In this document: piece after piece, positions 55,930 through 64,000 of the stretch
Position numbering within the stretch: position 1 is the stretch's first letter
Layout: every line of letters starts with the position of its first letter
NCBI GenBank assembly: GCA_030141605.1
Contig: JAQGDQ010000051.1
Coordinates: forward strand, 248,001 to 312,000
Source of the DNA: Tubiluchus corallicola
Lineage: Eukaryota > Priapulida > Priapulimorpha > Priapulimorphida > Tubiluchidae
DNA length: 64,000 nt
Direction: 5' to 3'
Notes under the pieces: model-generated
The model's database searches: none
The model's input: the letters and a program-made list of their open reading frames with translations, nothing else
What the model was told of the DNA's origin: nothing
Position numbers and translations under genes: made by a program

Positions 55930-56850
55930 AAATAAGTAAATGGACAAAGTTGGTGAAACACGTAAGGAAAATAAAGAAAGGCGTCTGAGGGAAGGAACAG
56001 ATGAATGGAGCAGAAGAGCCGTGCATGGCAAATTTAAAAAGATTGTGGATAAAACTGACCAACCTAGGACAAGCTATAAGTGGTTAGTTACCATCTGGTG
56101 CACCAAAAGTATCCATCACTGGCCAGAAAAAATTACATAAATAACACCATGTACATTGTGTTACCAGAAAGAAAAACCTGTAGCACATTTATTGATTAAT
56201 TGCGAATATTTAGCAAATACACAATTCAAAAATGTAGTTAGTAGTTTAACGACAGAGTAGTTAAACTCATTCACTGGGCTTTGTGTGGTAGATATGAACT
56301 ACCTAGAGGCTCATCTTAGTGGGAACATCATATTGATAAAGTTCCGGAAAATCAAAAGGTAACAATTCTTTAGGATTATAACATTTTTAAGATAAAGTAA
56401 TATACCACAAATGCCTTGTTATAACTGTAATTGAAAAGGGAGACAACAAAGTGGTATTTCTAACTGACATAGCAATGCATTGGGATGCAAACGTAAGGAC
56501 TAAATAAGTAGGGAAGATTGAAAAATATACTGATCTGACAATTGAGTTAGAAAGAATGTGGAAAAAGCCCATCTATGTTGTCCAATAATAGTAGGGTGCT
56601 TAGGGTGTGTTGACAGAATTCTAGCAAATGCACTGAAAACGTTAGCAATTACAGCAATTTACAATGGAGTGTAAATGGCAGGATGTTTAGAAGCAAGCCA
56701 TTTTGGGTTCAGCATAAATCCTGGGATGATATTTGTAGAGCTTAATCTTGGGGAGACCCCACTTTGCAAGTGACGATAAACCAGTTGAGTTGTGATATTA
56801 TACAACAAAAACAACAACGACGACGACGACGATAATAGGGGATTATGCAG
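55930..56850 (+). mobile_element. LINE C-terminal remnant with ACAACAACGACGACG tail
   Basis: KENKERRLREGTDEWSRRAVHGKFK (first 20 residues visible from about 55964), TPCTLCYQKEKPVAHLLINC and VVFLTDIAMHWDANVRTK then VGKIEKYTDLTIELERMW. The last matches the DIAVPGDxxVxxKExEKxxKYxDLxxExxRMW motif of a LINE pol C-terminal domain. Ends with a trinucleotide tail at 56800-56840. Confidence 0.7.
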
Positions 56851-57429
56851 TCGAAGGTCAACTGCTACATTTAACCCCCAAGTACCCCTGCTTACGTGGA
56901 AAAACATACTCTCAGAACCTAAGCAGTTTCTTTGGTTCCTAAGCAGTTTATTCGTAGTACTCGTCTTTTTGCTATTCCTCATAATTTTACTCTAGACATT
57001 CATAGATGAAAAAAATGCAAAAACCTGTTTATAAACCCCGTTTTTTCATTCAGGCTTCTTCTCTGGGGAGTTTTTGTTAAAAAATTGTCACCCTGAAGAC
57101 CACAAAAATTTGCAAATAGATACCTCCTGTCATTAGTAAATTGGTTATACGAATCCTAGTTCTCCACACGTGCATTTTTACCTTTTAACTGCTACCCGTG
57201 ACTTTGGGTGGGGCAATTCATATAAAAGCGTTTTATGTGAATAATCCAGTGTAGTCGCACTTCAAATATTCAAATCAAATCAAACAAGCTCACCCATGCT
57301 GTACACGTGCAGTTCCCTTGTACCGGGTTTCCTTATGCATTTTGATGTTGGATTGAAGACTATAACTTGAGAGTCAGTCTTGCTCTTGGGCAGAGCATGG
57401 CACAATAGAAAGCAAAACACTTGTTCACG

Positions 57430-58175
57430 TTCATCATGTAACAAAAAGCTCATTATGTAACAATGCAGCATTATGTAACAAAATGCTGCATTACATAACA
57501 AACCACAAAATTCGACATTATGTATCAAATTTTCCGTTATTATGTACACGCTTCTTTATATAACAATTTTTTTTCATTATTTAACAATCATTATGTAACA
57601 AACAAGGTTACATTAGGTAACAAACTAATACAGGGTTGATCGTGGCCCGTGCGTAGGCTTTGTCACAGTCTGAATTTGCTCTAATTATTGGACAGGGGCT
57701 TCAGAGGTCTTGTCTGTGGCTGATTGTTAGGATCTGATCTGTCTGAGATATGATCTATCAGTGGACTGGTTTGAGGTTGACTGTTTGGAGTCTGATCTCT
57801 TCGAAGTCTGATCTGTCAGAGGCTTGGCCTGTGGTTAGTCTGCCTGGTGTCTGGTCTTGAGAGTTCTATCCGCATCTGATTTGTTTGGGATCTGATCTAT
57901 CTGAGATTTGACCTATCAGTAGTCTAGTTTGTGGTAGACTTGCTGGGGTCTGATCTCAGACTAGCCACTGATGAAACCTATGTTAGATTAGATCTCAGGC
58001 AGACCAGGCCAGAACTGAGGCGCATCTAGAACCGAGAGAACAGGCCCTGCCCAAAAATTAGAGCAAACCTATACCGTGACAACGCCATCCGCAGTCGACG
58101 ACCCATCCTGGATTAGTTTGTTACATAATGCATTATTCTTTACATAATTAAGCTAATTTGTTATATAACGAACCT
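57430..58175. mobile_element. Foldback element built on CATTATGTAACAA repeats
   Basis: Left side holds tandem CATTATGTAACAA-type repeats (57440-57630); the right end holds their reverse complement (58130-58170). Inside, arms of about 90 bp are inverted: GTAACAAACTAATACAGG...GCTCTAATTATTGGACAGG (57617-57696) versus CCTGCCCAAAAATTAGAGC...CCTGGATTAGTTTGTTAC (58045-58133). The core carries three diverged ~77-bp direct repeats starting GGATCTGATCT. No ORF. Confidence 0.85.
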
Positions 58176-59385
58176 CAACACAGCTAAAGGAAAACTGAAG
58201 AAAACAGTGAAAAGACTTGTACATTGTATCTGTGAAATACAGCAAAACGCTTGACTCCGTCAGTAAAGCTTCAGTAAAAGTGGGGATCATCCGTCCTCTC
58301 CTGATGGCGTGACAGCTCAAGTAATTGAGACAAGCAAAAGTCGAGTCCTTTAATGTTGCAAATGAACTTCAGTGTTGGCTACTGCTTTCAGAGCTCTTCT
58401 TTAGAAGTGTGCCAGTTTATAGAAAGCTAATAACAAAGTACTTTCAATGAGGTGCTTGCGCCACTTACGTGGCATCAAGTGGCAAGACAAACGCCCAAAC
58501 ACAACGTTACTTAAGCATTGCGCATGAAGAATGTGGGTGGGCACGTCTGAACTTGTCCGGGCACTAGTCAGAATGCAGAACACGGGGAGACCAATAAAAG
58601 CTTTTGGGTCCGTGTCTCTGAGGAGAAAAAACCGCATTATGAAAAATGAACACGTTCTAACTAATGATCCCTGTCATTTGCCGTCTTCCGCTTACTACCA
58701 AGGCCTCTATTATCTAGACCTACCCTGAACTTGATACAATATTTTCGGCCCACAAATTTGTATTACAGCAAAGCTTTTACTCCCAAGAAGCACTGTTTGT
58801 AGATGTGTATGATTTCAGTCTACTGCACTAAGGTGCTAATGAATTTTATTGGTGTACTTCGTGGCTTAGTACAATGAATGAAGGCAGTCATCTTTTTAAT
58901 CGAAAATAAAAATTTCGTAAACAAAATATGCTCTTTAAAACTGTTTTAAATTACTTTGTTTAACCGCGTAGACAGGCCCAAAATTAATTGTCTTAAAAAC
59001 CGCCAATATAATTAAGCTGTATTTATCTCAACATAATTAACAGTCTTTCTTCCTGTGTTACTTGTCCGACCTGGTGCTGTTCAGCTCAATTCGAACCTTA
59101 TATGGACAACTGGGAGGGGGATAGGGGCGTTTAGATCTCCGAAAAAATGTTCCATAGATGACTTCGAGGATTTAGCACTAGATAGAATTGAGTGTAGCTC
59201 GGTAGCTTGAGCTGTGAAGAGGAAAAACAGCGGAAGAGGGTATAAGAAGAAAAGCTCGAGTATTGCAATTAATATAGTAATTAATATTGCAATTAACAGC
59301 ACCCTGTGACTGCGTGGCTGTATTTACAGCTGCGAATCCAAACCCACAAGTGAAAACAGGCGCATCGACACTGACAGCTGAAACA

Positions 59386-59402
59386 ATGATGATGATGATG
59401 AT
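59386..59402. repeat. Short (ATG)n repeat
   Basis: Six GAT units; minor. Confidence 0.8.
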
Positions 59403-60105
59403 TTTAAAGGTGCCTGACTTTGACAACTCTGATCTTTTGCCACTTTTTTCTTGCTTCTATGTCTTTATTTTATATTGAGTGGTCACACATTTGATTGTAG
59501 TCTAGTTAGTTTTGCTATACTGCACAATGGGATTAATTAGAATAAATTTAAAAAAATTTTCACTTGTTCTGTTACAATGAATGCACAAAAAGTCCTAAGT
59601 CGGCCAGAAAAATTTACCCGACAAACTTTTGTCCACGACACTGTTCATCCAACTTCAGTAGACGGCAAAAGTTGATTGTGTGGCAGCGCTTTTCGCTGTT
59701 TCATACAACCTTCAAAGAAAACAGTATACAATCATTGTAAGAATTGTAAATTTGTAAACAAACTAGTAGCCTGTAGATTGTTACTGTATATTGTAACAGT
59801 GCACCATTCTCTTGACTGAATTTCATAAGATGTCTAACGGCGTAATACGGCGTCCTATTTAGACCCACTTCCGCATTGTACAGGCAGCTTTGCGGAAAAC
59901 CCACTATTCGAAAGTGGGTGTCACCCACATTCTTGGGTGCTAACTGTGTCAACGATTAAGTCAGTGAGGATCGATGTAATGTAAAAATAGTGGTTTAGTA
60001 GTTCCTAATAGGAATGGTAATAACTTATATTAATTTCACTCACGCATACAAGTCAGACAATTTGCTGCAAACAGGTTTTTCCTCGTGTGCGCCGAGACGG
60101 CCGAA

Positions 60106-60182
60106 AATAAATAAATATGTAAATGGATAAATAAGTAAATAAATAAACAATTAAATAAATCAATAAGTAAGTAAAAAAAGGT
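60106..60182. repeat. (AAAT)n-like tetranucleotide repeat
   Basis: Imperfect AAATAAAT/AAGT repeat about 250 bp before the sushi exon. Confidence 0.85.
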
Positions 60183-60436
60183 TAATTGTGTGTTTTAGAA
60201 GCAGATTTTTGAGAAGCAGCAGAGAATGAAAAGTGCAGTTACCAGATCTTGGAAACATTTTCCAGCTTATAAAACTCCTAAACAGCTAATTTTGCAAACT
60301 CATTTGATTATTTTTGTCATACGCTCTTAATAGCACGCAAATAAAGATTATAATACAATATGTACAGGTGCTGCCCTCTATTTGTAGGACAAATGAACTT
60401 AAGAACAGTTAATTGGTATCAATTCATTTTTACCAG

Positions 60437-60619
60437 GTCAACTAGCGTGCAAGTTTCCCGGTGCTGGCGCTGGGACATACGTAAAATTTAGCCAACCACC
60501 ACCATACATTCCTAACACAAACGCAACATACAACTGTGATGCTGGGTTAGAATTGTTTGGACCAAGAATTAGAAGTTGTCAAACAGATGGACTATGGTCT
60601 CATTCGGAGCCTGTCTGTG
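60437..60619 (+). CDS. Sushi (CCP) domain exon, partial gene
   Basis: 183 nt between acceptor TTTTTACCAG and donor TGTG|GTGAGT, phase 1-1, the classic single-exon sushi module. The 61-residue domain has the four-cysteine and single-tryptophan pattern: CKFP, YNCDAGLELFGP, RSCQTDGLWS, PVC. Sushi modules occur in complement-like, adhesion and receptor extracellular proteins. No other exon of this gene is recognisable in the window, so the protein's identity and ends are unknown. Confidence 0.85.
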
Positions 60620-61792
60620 GTGAGTTTTAATAGCTTATTAAGTACACTTATAGTGCCATTTTAATCTTAACATAATTGTTTGTCGGACTTGCATGTTTTG
60701 AATCATTGGACCACGGAAATATAATAATAGGTGATATAGACAAAGTGAGATCAATGTGCCTGTTACATGTCAGGGAAGTCTAGCTGGGATAAATAGGCTC
60801 ACTTTTTTCAGTGTAAGTTTTTATATCATTTTGTTGACCAAATTATAAATCATTTAAAATTGATAGAACGTTTTTTACCACTTTTCTGCTTTTTACACTA
60901 AAAAACTGTTGTAACCCCAATGCTTTTTAAAGTGGACTCTTAACTATAGTAGTGTACAGTTTAACAAATAAGCCATAGCAAAAATGAAAGCGCATAAATA
61001 ATTAGCTTTTCAACGCGCCGTAAAGTAATCCACATTATCTACTTTATTCACATAAGATCTAATTTTAAGTTCGTAGGATGAATAAACGTAGCAGAGAATT
61101 TTATTACATATTTAGGGCATAATACCAGGTCAGTTACAAATTACGTGTTTAATTACAGCTGAAAGAAAGAAATCACTGGCACCATCTATTGTTTCTTTCA
61201 CGAAACCATGTCTCTATTCAAGTGGGTACTAGACATTTCTTTCCAGATGTTTATTATTTTCTGGAAAGCACGTGCGAATGGCACTTTTTGCAATGCTTGT
61301 TATTATAACCTCAAAAAATTATTAGTTTAGTGATCTGTTATGTGCTTTTACTTTTTTTCATGCGAAGGTAGCCCACAGGTGAAGATAATGCACAGAGGTG
61401 TATTGAAATGTTGTGTCTCTTGTTTCCACATTGTGGAACTTTCTGTTTCTAATTGCTGGTATTTGTCACTAAAATTATCTCTGTGTCACGACATTCTAAT
61501 CTTCATTCATAAAGCACGGTGACCAAACACAGGTTTCTATTATTGGATCAAGGCTAATTATAATATGTACCGGCAGGGTAGTTTCTTACCGGTGCAACGT
61601 TGCATACTTTTACAGTTTTTTCACTATTGGAAACTAATGGATTAGTTAAATTAATAATTAATTAGAGTAATTAAGTGTCATATTTTGTAATACCCACATC
61701 TATTGAAATGCGCACAAATGCCAGCTGCGGGTGGCACTTTCTGAATTGGTTCTCAGGCTATCGGAGTGGAACCTGGCTGGAATCTCGGCAGT

Positions 61793-62080
61793 GGCGTGTT
61801 CTTTGTGTTCATTATGTAACAATGCAGCAATAGGGAACAAATCACAAATTTGCCATTATGTAGCAAATTATCGTAACAATTATTGTGCAGTAATTTTTGT
61901 TTCATTATGTAACAATTATCCCATGTAGTTTTGGTCATGCTCTTCAGTTGGATTGTTACCATCTGCATGTGGTCTAATTTTATGACTGGGTCAGTTTTTT
62001 CCTTTCCTAGACGTGTTCTGTCCTGTCCTGTCCTGTCCTAAGCTTGTTTCAGCTTAGTCTGTTCTGATCTGTTCTGCAGT
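61793..62080. mobile_element. Second copy of the CATTATGTAACAA element end
   Basis: GTTCATTATGTAACAATGCA at 61808 matches the left side of the foldback element, including the AATGCAGCA that follows and later TTCATTATGTAACAATTAT. Continues into (TGTCC)n and GTCTGTTCTGATCTGTTCTG, like that element's GTCTGATCTG core. No right arm seen. Confidence 0.65.
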
Positions 62081-62119
62081 CTATGGTTGGTTGTTCGTCC
62101 TTCATAGTCGAAGAGGACC

Positions 62120-63060
62120 ATGACTTCATTCTGACATCGTAGGATGGGTACGGAGGTGGCTTGTAAGCACGACTCCCGCTGAGAACCCCCTCCTGCAGTG
62201 AGGACATGAGAACGGTGTACCTTGATAGGCATTGTGTTCTCTGTTTTTTCGAAGCTGTCTTTTCTCCTGTCTAACTTGGATGCGTCTGGACTCATAGTTG
62301 GTCACTCCCAATAGGGACTGCCAACGACATCTTCCCAGGAGTCGACACCGATGTTGCATTCTTTCAGGCTGGCTTTCAGGGTGTCTTTGTATCTTTTCCG
62401 CTGCCCTCCAACCGACTGTTTCCCTTCTTTCAGCTCGCAGTACATGTGTCTCTTTGGCAGACCATGATCTTCAATACGCCGAACATGGCCAGCCCATTCC
62501 AGCCGTGCTGCCCCAAGCATTGCATGAACACCGATGGACTGCTCTCTCCCGAGGACCCCAGCGTCCGGCACAAAGTCCCGCCAGCCGATCCCGAGGAGTC
62601 ATCTCAGACAATGCAGGCGGAAGGAGTCCAGTTGTCCGGCGTGGCGACCACAGACTGTCCATGACTCGCAGGCATACAGCAGAGATGGAATGACCACAGC
62701 ATGGCAGACCCCGAGTCCAGCCGATAGGCATCCAAATTTAGCCATGATCTCCCAGAGCCCCCCACGAGACACGGTGCCGAAGGCCTCAGTGAGGTCAACG
62801 AAGGCTGTCAGCAGGCCGACATTCCGTTCTCAACATTTTTCTTGCAGCTGCCGCACTGCAAAGACCACATCAACTGTGCTGCGTCCCTGTCTATATCCAC
62901 ACTGACTTTCAGGTAGGAGATCTTTCTCTAAGTGTGCGTTTGAGACGATCTAGCAGAAATCTTGCCAGGATTTTGCCAGCAATCGATAGGTGTGAGATGC
63001 TCCTGTGATTGTCGCACTGCTGTCTGTTTCCTTTCTGCAGTCTACATGGTCTATCAAAGG
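62120..63060 (-). mobile_element. LINE pol fragment with internal deletion and C-terminal zinc finger
   Basis: Read on the minus strand across frames: IAGKILARFLLDRLKRTLRE, LPESQCGYRQGRSTVDVVFA, LTAFVDLTEAFGTVSRGGLW, IMAKFGC, then directly VVIPSLLYACESW, LEWAGHVRRIEDHGLPK, KRYKDTLKASLKECNI and CPHCRRGFSAGVVLTSHLRT. The palm with YADD is missing between KFGC and VVIPSLLY (about 62730). This arrangement is that of pol proteins commonly annotated as endonuclease-reverse transcriptase. GC-richer than its surroundings, so relatively young. Confidence 0.85.
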
Positions 63061-64000
63061 CCTGACCTGGTAAGACCTGGTACCTTTTTGCACCAGATAT
63101 TGGCGTAAGTATGGATAACCATACCGATCCCTATTTATAAGCTGGAGAAACTGAAAATGGTGCCAAATAAAAAAAGATTATTTTTGGGTCCTGCACAGAT
63201 AATCCCTAGTACGTTGAATTCCGCGCATATATAATAATTATGACATACTGAGGACTCATGCAAATGTAAATGAGTGACAAGGATTTTTCATTAATAATGT
63301 TGGGGAGTAATTTGCAGGTAACAAATAGCCGAATTTTTCAATTTCCCAGTAAAAACGCCACGCCATGATGATTACGATTTTCAACTCCTAGTAAATTACC
63401 TTCTACAAAAGCATCGCAGCGCTATCCTTTGATGCACATTTTCTGTAGATGCTAGCTGTACAGATCAAGACTCGGATAAATGAGACGTCAAACCAGATTC
63501 ATCATAGGTCTACTAACTGCAGACCAGGCCTCTACAGATCATTCTTTCTTCTTGGAGCATAAACTTTCTAAAAACGTTAGTTTTTCTTGTGACTTTCAAG
63601 GTGGTGACCTTCTGGTGCGACATCAACTTTCTCATCTTTATTGTAATTTTATAATGCTTATAACGTTAGCAAATTATGGAGTGGCTGACCAGATATAATT
63701 TACGTTCATTCGCCACTCCCTTCGCCTATAATTATTCAAATTCGCGCCATATTTATGTAACCTATGATAATTAGATCTTTCTCTTTATTTGTTTTTTATT
63801 TTATTGTTGTGATAATTTCTTAGCACGCGGTAAATAATTTGTTCTAATAATTTTAAAATTCTAATCAATTGCGCGTGATCCTGGGCTGACATCTGTTGCT
63901 GTAAATGTTGCCCCATAGAGTTCCGTTACCGTGCCCTTCTTTACACTTAGTGAAGATGATGATAAGAGTTTAGAGTCAGAAGATTACGGTTACTGTTTTA
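63061..64000. other. No supported gene
   Basis: AT-rich sequence without recognisable coding or repeat structure. SEDDDKSLESEDYGYCF is open at 63951-64000 and could be the beginning of an acidic exon cut by the window end, but nothing else supports it. Confidence 0.3.

Overview
This is a stretch of an AT-rich invertebrate animal genome. The evidence is canonical GT/AG introns, phase-conserved small exons, nervous-system protein domains, many decayed non-LTR retrotransposons, tRNA-derived SINE-like copies, small inverted-repeat transposons and abundant microsatellites. The sequence does not identify the phylum. There are no bacterial operons, rRNA genes or CRISPR arrays.

The one large gene I can reconstruct is on the minus strand, about 37.4 kb down to 3.6 kb. 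It encodes a RIM-family active-zone protein (regulating synaptic membrane exocytosis; RIMS / UNC-10 type). I placed 23 coding exons with consensus splice sites, and every junction keeps the reading frame. They give about 1,550 codons in the RIM order: Rab-binding helix and C2C2 zinc finger, long basic/serine-rich linker, PDZ, C2A, spliced linker, C2B, stop. The true start codon is not secured. A separate 121-bp ATG exon at about 39.8 kb has a good donor but the wrong phase to join directly.

Region by region: 1-3.6 kb is tetranucleotide satellites and intergenic DNA downstream of RIM. 3.6-17.2 kb holds C2B, the linker cassettes, C2A and half of the PDZ. 17.2-30.1 kb is one 13-kb intron that splits the PDZ and is filled with at least five LINE remnants, one carrying an uninterrupted endonuclease domain and a 2A-like peptide. 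30.1-37.4 kb holds the rest of the PDZ, the 1.85-kb linker exon and the zinc finger, with a long palindrome and another LINE in introns. 37.4-60.4 kb has no gene I can support: LINE, SINE, hAT and mariner-like remnants, a 38-bp satellite with higher-order structure, and a foldback element. At 60.4-60.6 kb one plus-strand sushi (CCP) exon marks part of a second gene. 62-63 kb is a minus-strand LINE fragment.

The strongest second-look items are five consecutive frame-neutral cassette exons between C2A and C2B, a ~430-bp imperfect palindrome inside the RIM transcript, a foldback/MITE family built on CATTATGTAACAA repeats, and an intact unknown 133-aa ORF nested antisense in a RIM intron.
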